Shown: positions 25,505 to 34,996, numbered from the stretch's first letter. The stretch is DNA of 37,218 nt from Dyella silvatica (GCF_026283955.1 NZ_JAPDPE010000044.1:1-37218), one strand, 5' to 3'. The notes: a model not told the origin generated them from the letters alone. Numbers and translations: made by a program.

Positions 25505-25660
25505 CCGGCGCCTCGAATACCAAGTCGCGGCGCCCCGCAAGCCGCATAGCTGCAACACATAGGGGGTAGGCCGGGTGTCTGCGACCTTCGTACAGTCATG
25601 AGTCAACGGCAAACCATCGTATCCTTAGCCACTGACTCCCCCCTGCAAGAAGGCATCGCA

Positions 25661-27016
25661 ATGGATAAGGTTTATGCAAACGCGGCACAGGCCCTGGATG
25701 GCCTTCTGTTTGACAGCATGACGCTGGCCGCGGGCGGTTTCGGCCTCTGTGGCATCCCGGAAAACCTGATCGGCGCCCTGCTCGCCGCAGGTACCAAGGA
25801 GCTGACCATCGTCGGCAACAACGCGGGTGTCGACGATTTCGGCATGGGTCCGCTGCTGAAAACCCGCCAGGTCAAGCGCGTTTACGCGTCCTACGTCGGT
25901 GAGAACAAAGAATTCGAACGGCAGGTGTTGGCGGGCGAGCTGGAGCTACATCTGGTACCGCAAGGCACCCTGGCTGAAAAGCTGCGGGCGGGTGGCGCCG
26001 GCATTCCCGGTTTCTATACCCGTACCGGCTTTGGCACCAAGCTGACCGAAGGCAAGGAGACCAAGCTGTTCAACGGCAAGGAATACGTGCTGGAAGACGC
26101 CATCCACGCCGATGTCTCCATCGTCAAGGCGTGGAAGGGCGATCGCCTCGGCAACCTGGTCTTCAACAAGACGGCGCGCAATTTCAACCCGATGATCGCC
26201 ACCTGCGGCAAGATCTGCGTGGCCGAAGTGGAAGAGTTGGTTGAGGTCGGCACGCTCGCCCCCGATGAGATCCACGTGCCGGGTATCTATGTGGATCGCA
26301 TCATCCAGGGCGAGAAGTACGAGAAGCGGATCGAATTCCGCACCGTCGCCGGCGCCAACACCGGCAAGGAAAGCCCGATCCGCACCGCCATGGCCCAGCG
26401 CGCCGCGAAAGAGCTGCGCGATGGCTTCTACGTCAATCTCGGCATCGGCATTCCGACCCTGGTAGCGAATTTCATTCCGGCCGGCATCGACGTCACCCTG
26501 CAGTCGGAAAATGGCCTGCTCGGCATTGGCCCGTTCCCGGATGACGCCCATGTCGACCCCGACCTGATCAACGCCGGCAAACAGACCATTACCAGCCTGC
26601 CCGGCTCCAGCTTTTTCTCCAGCGCGGAATCGTTTGCAATGATCCGCGGCGGCCATATCGATCTATCCATTCTAGGCGGCCTGGAAGTCTCCGCCCACGG
26701 CGACCTGGCGAACTGGATGGTGCCCGGCAAGATGGTCAAGGGCCCGGGCGGCGCCATGGATCTGGTCAGCGGCGTCAAGCGCGTCGTGGTGCTGATGGAG
26801 CACAACGCCAAAGATGGCACACCCAAGATCAAGACCGCCTGCGACCTGCCGCTGACCGGCAAACAAGTGGTCGACCTGATCATTACCGATCTGTGCGTGT
26901 TCGAAGTGGCCAAAGGCAAAGGCCTGACCCTGATCGAACTGCAAGAAGGCGTCACGCTGGACGAAGTGAAAGCGAAAACTGGCTGCGACTTCGCCGTGTC
27001 GCCGACACTGAGCTAA
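25661..27016 (+). CDS. 3-oxoacid CoA-transferase, alpha and beta subunits fused (SCOT type)
   Basis: This enzyme moves CoA between succinyl-CoA and acetoacetate or a related 3-oxoacid. From the ATG at 25661 (AAGAAGG seven bases upstream, 451 residues) residues 1 to about 235 match the A subunit ([31 protein letters not shown]). The rest matches the B subunit ([20 protein letters not shown], with catalytic Glu283 in [10 protein letters not shown]). Bacteria mostly encode these as two genes; here they are joined through a short linker near 230-245 without a stop. Xanthomonas carries homologous genes (named lpsI and lpsJ) next to LPS genes, matching the position here beside glycan genes. A longer frame starting at 25598 lacks family content. 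Confidence 0.93.
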   Translation: MDKVYANAAQALDGLLFDSMTLAAGGFGLCGIPENLIGALLAAGTKELTIVGNNAGVDDFGMGPLLKTRQVKRVYASYVGENKEFERQVLAGELELHLVPQGTLAEKLRAGGAGIPGFYTRTGFGTKLTEGKETKLFNGKEYVLEDAIHADVSIVKAWKGDRLGNLVFNKTARNFNPMIATCGKICVAEVEELVEVGTLAPDEIHVPGIYVDRIIQGEKYEKRIEFRTVAGANTGKESPIRTAMAQRAAKELRDGFYVNLGIGIPTLVANFIPAGIDVTLQSENGLLGIGPFPDDAHVDPDLINAGKQTITSLPGSSFFSSAESFAMIRGGHIDLSILGGLEVSAHGDLANWMVPGKMVKGPGGAMDLVSGVKRVVVLMEHNAKDGTPKIKTACDLPLTGKQVVDLIITDLCVFEVAKGKGLTLIELQEGVTLDEVKAKTGCDFAVSPTLS

Positions 27017-27025
27017 GCCCTGTCA

Positions 27026-27054
27026 ACCCCGTACCGCGGTCAGCCGTACGGGGT
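27026..27054. terminator. hairpin between convergent CoA-transferase and sensor kinase genes
   Basis: A nine-base perfect stem (27026-27034 with 27046-27054; ACCCCGTAC and GTACGGGGT) with an 11-base loop lies directly between the convergent genes and touches the kinase stop codon. It lacks a T-run on either strand. It may still end both transcripts. Confidence 0.55.
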
Positions 27055-28034
27055 CAGAGGTTGTCGGCCAGGAGCGGCTGCGGAAAACGAATCCGCGCGA
27101 CATGCCAATGATCGTCGCGGGTTTGCAGCTCCAGGGGCCAGGCGAAGCGCTCGCTGATCCGCTGCGCAATCGCCAGCTCAAAACCGTGCCGGTCCACCGC
27201 ACCGTCAGCCCCGGACCGATTCGCCACCATCACCATGCCCGGCATCACCGTGATCACGATGGTGCCCTGCTCGGCCTGCTGGCAGGCATTGCGAATCAAT
27301 TGCCAGCACAGCACCGCAAATACCCGCGGCGAGCCACGCAGCGCAAAGCGCACCGGCTCATCCAGCTGCAAGACGATGGGCTGCCCCTCGAGCAAATCGC
27401 GGGCCGCGTCGAGCTCGCGCTTAAGCACGTCGTTGACAACGAAATCTTCAACGCCCAAGCCCTTGTCAGACTCGCGCGCAAGAATCAGCAAGGCCTCGAC
27501 CAGTGCCTCCATCTCGCGACTGGCCCGCTTGATCCGCTGCACCGACCGGTGACCGGGCTCATTCAACATCGGCTCGTCGGCCAGCAGATCGGCCGACATC
27601 TTGATGACGGTGAGTGGGCTGCGCAGCTCATGGCTGGCATCGCGGGTGAAATCGCGTTCGCGCCGGTTGTAATCGGCGATCCGGTGCGAAAAATCCTTTA
27701 GCCGTTGCGACAGCACGGCTACATCGGCATCGGTATGCGCGGGCAACTGTCTTATCTGCCATGCGCCCAGCTCAGGCTGCTGCTCGTCCCAGGCTTCCAC
27801 CGCATAGGCCAGCCGGGTCACCTGCAGCCACGGCCGCCGCGCGGCCAGCCAGGCCAGCACGCTGGCGATCACGATCAGGCCGAACATGATCCCCAGCGGT
27901 ATCAGCCCGGTCACGCCCAAAACGGCGATCACCAGCAGCGCCAACAGCTGCAAGCCGAAGACCACGGCTAGGTGCCGATAAAACGTTCCGCGGCGAAACG
28001 TTGTGCTCGATGCTGGAATGTCCCTGATTTCCAT
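27054..28034 (-). CDS. membrane sensor histidine kinase, partner of the OmpR-type regulator, with reduced ATP-binding domain
   Basis: A 326-residue kinase with two membrane helices (about 20-42 and 47-66), hardly any periplasmic sensor loop between them, and a HAMP-like linker. The dimerisation domain has DASHELRSPLTVIKM with phospho-accepting His135. The ATPase part contains the N-box QLIRNACQQA, but the G1 box reads VANRSGADGA instead of a DxGxG pattern. The stretch to the G2-like FELAIAQRISERF is short, so the ATP lid looks cut down. The signal is probably sensed in or near the membrane. It starts 30 bases after the regulator stop codon on the same strand, so the pair is an operon, regulator first. 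No target can be named. Confidence 0.86.
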   Translation of the reverse strand: MEIRDIPASSTTFRRGTFYRHLAVVFGLQLLALLVIAVLGVTGLIPLGIMFGLIVIASVLAWLAARRPWLQVTRLAYAVEAWDEQQPELGAWQIRQLPAHTDADVAVLSQRLKDFSHRIADYNRRERDFTRDASHELRSPLTVIKMSADLLADEPMLNEPGHRSVQRIKRASREMEALVEALLILARESDKGLGVEDFVVNDVLKRELDAARDLLEGQPIVLQLDEPVRFALRGSPRVFAVLCWQLIRNACQQAEQGTIVITVMPGMVMVANRSGADGAVDRHGFELAIAQRISERFAWPLELQTRDDHWHVARIRFPQPLLADNL

Positions 28035-28064
28035 GGCAATGAGACGCGGACGGTAGTGAACCGG

Positions 28065-28787
28065 CTACGTGGCTGCGGCTACCTCCGTTTCGACATCGGC
28101 CAGACGATAACCCGAGGAGTGAACGGTATGCAGCAACGGATGGTTGAACGGCTTATCGATGATCCGCCGCAGATTGTACAAATGCGAACGCAGCGTATCG
28201 GAATCGGGCAAGGTGTCGCCCCAGATTTCGCGCTCGATATCTCGCCGGCTGACCACCCGCGGCGACTCGCGCATCAAGATGCCCAGCAACTTCAGGCCGA
28301 TCGGCGAAACCGTCAGCTCTTTGCCGGCACGGGTCAGGCGCAAGGTGGCGGTATCGAGGGTCATGTCGCCGACGGTAAGAATTTCGGTGGACACCTGGCG
28401 GCGGTCGCGGCGGATCAACGCACGCAAGCGTGCTTCCAGTTCGCGCACCTCGAACGGCTTGACCAGATAATCGTCGGCACCGGCCTCCAGGCCGATCAAT
28501 TTGTCATCAAGGGTGTCGTGCGCGGTAAGCATCAGCACCGGCGTGGATTTCTTCGCCTCTTTGCGCAGCTTGCGGCAGACATCCAGCCCTTCCAGGCCTG
28601 GCAGCATCAAGTCCAGCACCACCACGTCGTAGCTATTGGACACCGCCAAATGCAGACCGCTGACGCCATCGGCGGCGTAATCCACCGAATAGCCGCGACG
28701 CTCAAGGTGCTCGCCCACCATCTCAGCGATCTGGCGATTGTCCTCGACCAAAAGAATCAATCCGGATTGTTCATCACGCGCGTTCAT
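28065..28787 (-). CDS. OmpR/PhoB-family response regulator
   Basis: A regulator of 240 residues from the ATG at 28787; a GTG directly before it would add one residue. The receiver domain has LLVEDNRQIA, phospho-acceptor Asp59 in VVVLDLMLPG, LTAHD and the KPFE switch Lys. The winged-helix DNA-binding domain follows (LTRAGKELTVSPIGLKLL, VVSRRDIEREIWG, DSDTLRSHLYNLRRIID, HTVHSSGYRL), all typical of PhoP/OmpR-type regulators. It is the first gene of the pair with the kinase. The roughly 100 bases upstream, to the tesA stop at 28893, must carry its promoter. Confidence 0.94.
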   Translation of the reverse strand: MNARDEQSGLILLVEDNRQIAEMVGEHLERRGYSVDYAADGVSGLHLAVSNSYDVVVLDLMLPGLEGLDVCRKLRKEAKKSTPVLMLTAHDTLDDKLIGLEAGADDYLVKPFEVRELEARLRALIRRDRRQVSTEILTVGDMTLDTATLRLTRAGKELTVSPIGLKLLGILMRESPRVVSRRDIEREIWGDTLPDSDTLRSHLYNLRRIIDKPFNHPLLHTVHSSGYRLADVETEVAAAT

Positions 28788-28892
28788 CACTTACATCCCC
28801 AGCAGAGTCTTCACATAAGTGAACAGCTAACGATGTGCCGCGTTACAGGCACGTGAAGACCGTAGCGATGATGCCATGACTGACGCCTCGAC

Positions 28893-29528
28893 TCATCGCA
28901 AAAGTGGCTTTAATTGAGCCCAAACCGTGTCTAAAACCATCGGCTCGCCAGCCGCCAGCGGATGCAGGCCGTCGTCCTGCATCAGGGCCTGATTGGTCGC
29001 TACGCCTTGCAATAAAAAGGGCACCAGGGCGGCGCGTTTTTCCTTTGCCAGGTCGGCATAAATGGCGCGCAGGCCGTCGCGGTATTGCGGGCCGTAATTC
29101 ACCGGCAGCTCGATCCCCAGCAGCAGCACCTTGGTTTTTGCGTGGCCGGCGGCATCGATCATCGCGGCGAGATTGTCGCGCAGAGCAGCCAGCGGCAGGC
29201 CGCGCAGGCCGTCATTGGCACCCAGTTCAAGCAGCAAAACCGACGGCTGGTGCTTTGCCAGCAGGTCGGCCAGCCGGTTACGCCCGCCCAATGAGGTTTC
29301 GCCACTGATACTGGCATTGATTACGGTCCAGCCCGGTTCCATCTGATCCAGACGTACTTTCAGCAGATGCACCCAGCCTTGCTCTACCGCAATGTTGTGC
29401 GCAGCTGAGAGCGAATCGCCCAGAACCAGCACTGTCTTGGTCGATGCTGCTACAGGAGCCGCCGCGTAAGCGGCCCCGGACAGCCCGATTTGGAACAGCA
29501 CCAGCAGTAGCCAAAGGAAACGACGCAT
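28893..29528 (-). CDS. tesA: TesA/EstA-type GDSL (SGNH) esterase, arylesterase / lysophospholipase
   Basis: A periplasmic multifunctional hydrolase (thioesterase, lysophospholipase, arylesterase) of 211 residues, starting at the ATG at 29528 with a signal peptide ending AYA. It shows all SGNH blocks: block I VLGDSLSAAHN with nucleophile Ser39, block II SISGETSLGG, block III LGANDGLRG with Asn105, and block V DGLHP with Asp186 and His189. An upstream extension of the frame to 29735 runs through the opposite-strand ABC gene and is artefactual. Its start codon overlaps by two bases the start codon of the divergent ybbA gene. The tesA-ybbA divergence is conserved as far as E. coli. Confidence 0.94.
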   Translation of the reverse strand: MRRFLWLLLVLFQIGLSGAAYAAAPVAASTKTVLVLGDSLSAAHNIAVEQGWVHLLKVRLDQMEPGWTVINASISGETSLGGRNRLADLLAKHQPSVLLLELGANDGLRGLPLAALRDNLAAMIDAAGHAKTKVLLLGIELPVNYGPQYRDGLRAIYADLAKEKRAALVPFLLQGVATNQALMQDDGLHPLAAGEPMVLDTVWAQLKPLLR

Positions 29529-30240
29529 GAGCGGTACAACCCCAGGTGTTCTTCTCGATGTCCGCGATGTTAGCAAGTCGGTGCAAGGCCCTGAGGGCCG
29601 GCTGGACATTCTGAACGGAGTAAGCCTGCAGGTACGCGATGGCGAAAGCTTCGCCATCGTCGGCGCCTCCGGCTCCGGCAAAACCACCTTGCTCGGCCTG
29701 CTGGCTGGGCTGGACACGCCCAGCAGCGGCAGCATCGCGCTGAACGGCCACGCGCTGGAGCAATTGGATGAAGAGGCTCGCGCCGATCTGCGCCGGCGCC
29801 TGGTCGGCTTTGTGTTCCAGTCGTTTCACCTGCTGCCGGCGCTGACCGCCGAAGAAAACGTGATGCTGCCGATGGAGCTGGAAGGCAGCGACGACGCCCG
29901 CAGCCGCGCCCGCGAGGCGCTGGAGGCCGTCGGCCTGAGCCCGCGCCGGCGCCACTACCCGGCGCAACTGTCCGGCGGCGAGCAACAACGGGTAGCGATC
30001 GCCCGCGCCTTTGTGCACGGCCCGCGCCTGCTGTTCGCCGATGAGCCCACCGGCAATCTCGACCAACGCACCGGCCACCACATCAGCGACCTGCTATTCG
30101 CGCTGAACCACGACCACCGCACGACCCTCGTGCTGGTCACCCACGACGTCAAGCTGGCCGCGCGCTGCAACCGTCAGGTCGAGCTGGATAACGGCAGGCT
30201 GGTGAGCGCGGCCACCCCGGCCATGGCGGTGGCGCCATGA
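29527..30240 (+). CDS. ybbA: ABC transporter ATP-binding protein YbbA (MacB/LolD-type)
   Basis: A 237-residue ATPase of the LolD/MacB group: Walker [10 protein letters not shown] (46-54), Q-loop [20 protein letters not shown], signature [14 protein letters not shown] (148 on), Walker [13 protein letters not shown] (168-179) and switch His in VTHD. It drives the large FtsX-type permease encoded 40 bases downstream. These mechanotransmission systems do not pump across the inner membrane but power periplasmic work such as lipid or lipoprotein release. Divergent tesA hints at lipid-related substrates. The ATG at 29527 is the first with family content; translation could also begin a little further in, but no better codon is evident. 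Confidence 0.93.
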   Translation: MSGTTPGVLLDVRDVSKSVQGPEGRLDILNGVSLQVRDGESFAIVGASGSGKTTLLGLLAGLDTPSSGSIALNGHALEQLDEEARADLRRRLVGFVFQSFHLLPALTAEENVMLPMELEGSDDARSRAREALEAVGLSPRRRHYPAQLSGGEQQRVAIARAFVHGPRLLFADEPTGNLDQRTGHHISDLLFALNHDHRTTLVLVTHDVKLAARCNRQVELDNGRLVSAATPAMAVAP

Positions 30241-30280
30241 GCGCCGCGGCGTGCGCCTCAAGCAAGGGGTGTAAGCACGT

Positions 30281-32767
30281 ATGAGGCTGCTCACCCTCTC
30301 TCTGCGCACCCTGCGCCGCGAATGGCATCTGCCGGAATTGCGCACGCTGGCGGCGTCCCTGGTACTGGCGGTGGTGGCGCTGGGCGTGGTCGCCACCCTG
30401 GCCGCGCGGATCGAACGCGGCATGCTGGCCAGCGCGGCCGAGTTGATCGGCGGCGATATCGGCATCACCTCGCCACAGGCCGTTCCCGCCAGTTACGCGG
30501 CCCAGGCCAGTCAGCGCGGATTGACCGTCAGCCACGGCGCCGGCTTTCCCAGCGTGGCATTTGCCCATGGCCAAAGTCAGCTGCTCGATGTGCAAGCCAG
30601 CGACGGCGCCTATCCGCTACGCGGCACCCTGGAGCTGCTTGACGCGCAAGGCCGTGACCACACCGATGGCCATGCGCCTGCCGCCGGCGCGGTCTACCTC
30701 GATCACCGCGCCTTGGTCGCGCTGAATCTCAAAGTCGGCGACACCATCCAGCTCGGCGGTCGTGACCTGCGCGTTGCCGCCGAGCTATTGCGCCAGCCCG
30801 ATGGCGGTCAGTTGTTTGCGCTGGCGCCACGCGCCTTGATGAGTTTGAGCGATGCCGAACAAGCTGGCCTGCTCGGCAGCGGCAGCCGCGCCCGGCATAA
30901 CTTGTTGCTGGCGGGTGAGCCCGCGGCGGTCCAGGCCTGGCGCGCATGGGCGCAGTCCAGCACGCTGCCGCAAGGCGCCGAATTGATCACCCCGGAACAA
31001 ACCCAGGAACGCATGCGCAGCGCCTTCGATCGCGCCAGCGCCTTTCTGCGGCTGACCGCCTTGCTCTCGGCATTGTTGGCCGGTGTCGCCATCGCCCTGG
31101 CCGCCCAGCGCTATGCCCGGCGCAAGACCAACGAGGTGGCCTTGCTGCGCGCGCTCGGCACCCCGCGCCGGCGTGTGCTCGGCTTGCTGTTAGGCACCCT
31201 GGGCGCACTGGCCTTGCCGGCCGTAACGCTGGGTGTATTGCTGGCCCTGGGCCTGGCCCAGGGCGCGTGGTTTTTCGCCAGTCAGCTATTCAGCAGCGCA
31301 CCCACCACCTTGCCGCTGATGCCGGCATTTATCGCGGCGGTGATGGGCATCGCCGTATTGATCGGCTTCGCCCTGCCGCCATTGGCTCGCCTGGCCGAAG
31401 TGCCGCCGGTCGCGGTATTTCGCGAAAGCGTGACTCGTCGCGTGCGCCGCTTCGACACGCTGTATCTGTTTCCCGTCCTGGCCGCCTTGTTGTTGATCTG
31501 GAGCCAGAGCGGCTCGGCCAAGCTCGCCGGCATTCTCGCCGCCAGCCTGCTTGGCGTGGCCCTGGTGGCCGCGCTGCTGGCCGCCCTGCTGCTATGGCTG
31601 GCCCGGCGCGTGGCGCCCGGCGCCCACCCGGCGCTACGGCTGGGCCTGGCGGCGCTGGCACGGCGACGCGGCATGAGCCTGGTGCAAGCCACCGCGCTCA
31701 GCCTGGGCCTGGTGGCGCTGCTACTGCTCGCTGTCGTCGCACCGGCCCTGCTGGAAGGCTGGCGCCGCGAGCTACCCGCCGACACGCCCAACTGGTTTGT
31801 GCTGAATCTGCAAGACGATCAACGCGCCGCCTTCGAACAAAGCCTGACAGCCATCGACGGACAAAAACTCAACATGCTGCCGCTGGCGGTGGGCAAGCTC
31901 ACGGCGATCAACGATCAGCCGATCGACCAGCTTCACTTCAAGGACGAACGCGCCAAAGACTGGGCCGACCGCCAGCTGCGCCTGTCATGGGCCGATGACC
32001 TGCCGCCAAGCAATCAAGTGGTCGCCGGTCAATGGCATGCTGCCGCATCAACGCAGGCCGAAGTGTCCATCGACACCATGTGGCGTGACATGTTTGCGCT
32101 GAAGGTCGGCGATCGCATGCGCTTCACCATCGGCGACAGCGACATGGAGGCGCGGGTAGGCAGCATTCGCCAGGTCGACTGGAGCTCATTCCGGGTCAAT
32201 TTTTTCCTGCTGCTCGACCCCGCCCATGCCAACGCCTTGCCGCATAGCTGGATCGCCAGCTTCTATCTACCGCGCGGCCATGCCGAATCACTGGCCAGGC
32301 TATCGCGTGACTACAGCAACCTCAGCCTGATCGACGTCGATTCACTGCTCGACCGGGTGCGCGAAATCGTCGACCGGGTCGGCAACGCCGTGCGCTGGGT
32401 GCTGGGCTTCAGCCTGCTCGCCGGCGCCCTGGTACTGGCAGCGGCGCTGGCCGCCAGTGCCGCCGAGCGCCGGCATGAGGCCGCCTTGTTGCGCACGCTG
32501 GGCGCACGGCGCAATCAATTGCGTGCCGCGGCGGCCTGCGAATTCGCCTTGCTCGGTCTGGTCGCCGGCCTCACCGCCGCACTGGGTGCCGCCGGCACCG
32601 GCTGGTGGCTGGGTCATGTGGTATTTCATATCGACGGCTTCGTGCCGCCGCTGTGGCCGTTGATCCTCGCCGCGCTGGCCGCCGCCTTGGTAGTGATGCT
32701 GCTCGGCCTGGCCGGTACGCGGAAGGTCACGCGTACTTCGCCGATGCGCCTGCTGCGCGAGGGCTAG
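30281..32767 (+). CDS. ybbP: FtsX-family ABC permease YbbP
   Basis: An 828-residue permease partner of YbbA. It has an N-terminal membrane helix (about 22-47), a large periplasmic domain (about 50-245), then a group of helices (about 250-445). A second periplasmic part (about 500-690) follows, and a final FtsX domain (about 700-815) ends in GTRKVTRTSPMRLLREG. The duplicated FtsX arrangement (YARRKTNEVALLRALGTPRRRVL in the first, AAERRHEAALLRTLGARRNQL in the second) is the YbbP/LolCE-like hallmark. It probably hands lipids or hydrophobic molecules between the membrane and TesA or other periplasmic factors; this is inferred from the conserved neighbourhood. Ribosome site AGGGG lies about 14 bases upstream. 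Confidence 0.93.
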   Translation: MRLLTLSLRTLRREWHLPELRTLAASLVLAVVALGVVATLAARIERGMLASAAELIGGDIGITSPQAVPASYAAQASQRGLTVSHGAGFPSVAFAHGQSQLLDVQASDGAYPLRGTLELLDAQGRDHTDGHAPAAGAVYLDHRALVALNLKVGDTIQLGGRDLRVAAELLRQPDGGQLFALAPRALMSLSDAEQAGLLGSGSRARHNLLLAGEPAAVQAWRAWAQSSTLPQGAELITPEQTQERMRSAFDRASAFLRLTALLSALLAGVAIALAAQRYARRKTNEVALLRALGTPRRRVLGLLLGTLGALALPAVTLGVLLALGLAQGAWFFASQLFSSAPTTLPLMPAFIAAVMGIAVLIGFALPPLARLAEVPPVAVFRESVTRRVRRFDTLYLFPVLAALLLIWSQSGSAKLAGILAASLLGVALVAALLAALLLWLARRVAPGAHPALRLGLAALARRRGMSLVQATALSLGLVALLLLAVVAPALLEGWRRELPADTPNWFVLNLQDDQRAAFEQSLTAIDGQKLNMLPLAVGKLTAINDQPIDQLHFKDERAKDWADRQLRLSWADDLPPSNQVVAGQWHAAASTQAEVSIDTMWRDMFALKVGDRMRFTIGDSDMEARVGSIRQVDWSSFRVNFFLLLDPAHANALPHSWIASFYLPRGHAESLARLSRDYSNLSLIDVDSLLDRVREIVDRVGNAVRWVLGFSLLAGALVLAAALAASAAERRHEAALLRTLGARRNQLRAAAACEFALLGLVAGLTAALGAAGTGWWLGHVVFHIDGFVPPLWPLILAALAAALVVMLLGLAGTRKVTRTSPMRLLREG

Positions 32768-32834
32768 CCGTGCGATGGCGCCAAGCAAGCGCCTGATACA
32801 GTGAACGCCCTTCGCACATCCCGCCAGGTTTTCG

Positions 32835-33953
32835 ATGAGCACGCGCGCATTCCAGCAACGCCTTAAGCAGGAATGGCTGCTGGTTGCGTTTGGTTTGCTG
32901 GCCATAGCCCTGGCGGCCGTCGATCCGCACCCATGGAACGACTATCGACGCTGGCTGCAACTACCGACACTGGCGGGCCTGCTCGGCCTGATGGTGGCCA
33001 TTCAAGGCATTCGCGACAGTGGCTGGGTGCAGCATCTGGCCGGCGCACTGGTGGCACGCACCCATTCCCTGCGTGGCATGGGGCTTTTGCTGATAAGCCT
33101 CACCGCACTGCTTTCGATGGTGCTGACTAACGACGTCAGTCTGTTCCTGCTGGTCCCGCTGACGCTGGCGATCGGCGGCCTGTGCAATCTGCCGGTGCTA
33201 CGCATGGTGATCCTCGAAGCCTTGGCTGTAAATGCAGGCTCCACGCTAAGCCCCATCGGCAATCCACAGAATCTGTTGCTGTGGCAACACGGCTACGTGC
33301 CCTTTTTCGATTTCGTACTGACCATGCTGCCGGTCGCGGCTACCATGTTCGCGCTGGTCGCCGCATTGACCTGGGTCTGGCTGCCGGCCGGCCAGGTCAC
33401 CGTGAAAGCCGAGCAAGTCGATGGTCATGCCGTGTCCACGACGCAGGCCATCCTATCGACGATGGTACTGATCACCATGGTGCTAATGATGGAGCATGGG
33501 CACGCGGTACTCGGCGTCTGCCTGTTGCTGCTGCCTTTTGCGCTGTTCGACTGGCGCATGCTGCTGCGCATCGACTGGCTGTTGCTGGCGACCTTTGCCG
33601 CGATCTTCATCAGCCTCGGCCACGGCGCCGAATTGCCACTGGTACAGCGCGGACTGGGCCTGCTCGACTTCGATCAGCCGCTGACCTTGTACTTCAGCGG
33701 CATCCTCGCTTCGCAACTGATCAGCAACGTGCCCGCTACCGTGCTGCTGATGGGCCATGCGCCGAATGCCATCTCGCTGGCGGTGGCGGTCAACGTCGGC
33801 GGCTTCGGTATCGCGATCGGCTCATTGGCCAACCTGATCGCCTTGCGCCTGGCAAAACAGCCGCACGGACTGCGGCTGTTTCATCAGGTCTCGATACCCT
33901 TTCTGCTGGTATGTGCGCCACTGACCTATCTAGCCTGGCGCTGGCTGGGATAG
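32835..33953 (+). CDS. ArsB/NhaD/SLC13-superfamily ion or carboxylate permease
   Basis: A 372-residue inner-membrane protein with about ten hydrophobic segments. The two motifs of the ion-transporter superfamily are visible: MVLTNDVSLFLLVPLT (Asn99-Asp100, the first re-entrant loop) and ALAVNAGSTLSPIGNPQNLLLW (SPIGNPQN at 139-146). A second such loop appears late at LASQLISNVPATVLLMG. Members export arsenite or exchange Na+/H+ or import di/tricarboxylates. No ars or citrate gene is nearby, so the substrate is open. It follows ybbP by 67 bases and ends 25 bases from the convergent gene. Start supported by position and a CAGG element. Confidence 0.87.
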   Translation: MSTRAFQQRLKQEWLLVAFGLLAIALAAVDPHPWNDYRRWLQLPTLAGLLGLMVAIQGIRDSGWVQHLAGALVARTHSLRGMGLLLISLTALLSMVLTNDVSLFLLVPLTLAIGGLCNLPVLRMVILEALAVNAGSTLSPIGNPQNLLLWQHGYVPFFDFVLTMLPVAATMFALVAALTWVWLPAGQVTVKAEQVDGHAVSTTQAILSTMVLITMVLMMEHGHAVLGVCLLLLPFALFDWRMLLRIDWLLLATFAAIFISLGHGAELPLVQRGLGLLDFDQPLTLYFSGILASQLISNVPATVLLMGHAPNAISLAVAVNVGGFGIAIGSLANLIALRLAKQPHGLRLFHQVSIPFLLVCAPLTYLAWRWLG

Positions 33954-33978
33954 CCAGCCCTTGGCCAACCCAGATCGC

Positions 33979-34752
33979 TCAATCCCGGTCGCTGGGCACA
34001 TGCACCTTGCCCGCCACGGCGTGGAAATTGACATCGCCGCTACCTTTCGCGCCGAGATTCAGATCGCCACGCACATCCTTCACGGTGAGATCGCCCGAAC
34101 CCAAGGTATCGGCACGCACATTGCCACCAACGTGACTCACGCTGACATCGCCGGAGCCGATACTGCCAATCGTGGCATCGCCCTTGATGCCATCGACTTT
34201 GATCTCACCGGAGCCGATGAAACCCGCTTGCAGGCTGCCGACATTGTTCGCCTCTACCGAGCCTGACCCTACGCCGGTCACGAACGCACCGGCGATATCG
34301 TTGACATGCAAATCACCCGAGCCGACCTTGGCTTCCAATTGCTGTAAGCCGCGGACCGTGGCATCGCCCGAACCGACATTAAGCACCACCGGCAACTGCG
34401 CCGGCACCTGCAGGTTGAGCTCAAGATTGGTATACGAGCTGCCAAACAGGCTGATACTGAAATGACTGTCGCCACCGGCCTCTACGACCAGGCGATCGCC
34501 CTCACGGTGCTGCGTCACCACCAGCTGATCCAGCAACTTGGGGTCCGAGGCGCAGGCCTGGCCGGTCAATTCAGCGCTGTTAGCGCCCGTGTTACCGGTG
34601 AGATGCAAGTCGTAGCTACGCAGCTCCACCTGCAATACGCGCACCCCGGACAGGTCGAGCTTGAGATTGCGTGGTGCCTGATATTGGCAATGATCCGCGG
34701 CATGAGCGGCGAGCGGGGCCAGAAACAGAGCGAGAAACAAGGCACGATGCAT
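33979..34752 (-). CDS. secreted DUF2807/DUF4097-like (GIN-domain) beta-solenoid protein with GSG repeats
   Basis: A precursor of 257 residues from the ATG at 34752 (GGGAG seven bases upstream), with a signal peptide ending AHA. Residues 120-245 hold seven GSG units at 127, 144, 162, 180, 199, 218 and 237. They are spaced 17-19 residues, each followed by an alternating beta strand (GSGDATV, GSGDLHV, GSGSVEA, GSGEIKV, GSGDVSV, GSGDLTV, GSGDVNF). This is the head-GIN beta-solenoid pattern. Two cysteines lie in the N-terminal half (Cys22, Cys67). The family is widespread in Xanthomonadales and Bacteroidetes and its function is not established. A 244-base gene-free gap separates it from mazG upstream, so it may have its own promoter. 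Longer frames to 34893 are artefacts. Confidence 0.85.
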   Translation of the reverse strand: MHRALFLALFLAPLAAHAADHCQYQAPRNLKLDLSGVRVLQVELRSYDLHLTGNTGANSAELTGQACASDPKLLDQLVVTQHREGDRLVVEAGGDSHFSISLFGSSYTNLELNLQVPAQLPVVLNVGSGDATVRGLQQLEAKVGSGDLHVNDIAGAFVTGVGSGSVEANNVGSLQAGFIGSGEIKVDGIKGDATIGSIGSGDVSVSHVGGNVRADTLGSGDLTVKDVRGDLNLGAKGSGDVNFHAVAGKVHVPSDRD

Positions 34753-34996
34753 CGAATGACTCCCAGTGGAAACAGAACGTAAGCATCTGATGCAGGCCAG
34801 GGGCAAAGGGTTGCTGCAAAAGGCAGCACGCAAAGCGGGATCGCACTGACCCCATCGGCTCAGATACAAACGTGGCGCAGCAACATAGCGCATCGCCCAG
34901 GCGCGATCACCGTGCCAACGGCCATCTTGCGTAAATGTTCAAGACTCAGTGTGGCTGGGATAGATATCCGGCCGGCCCGCGAGCAGCCGCGCCGCC

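Noticed and set aside
30946-31998. A 350-codon plus-strand frame inside ybbP
   Set aside because: Arg/Ala/Pro-rich product of a shifted frame of ybbP; no independent start signal.
33182-34135. A 317-codon plus-strand frame across the permease and the GSG-repeat gene
   Set aside because: Shifted frame of one gene and antisense to another; Arg/Ala-rich with no domain.
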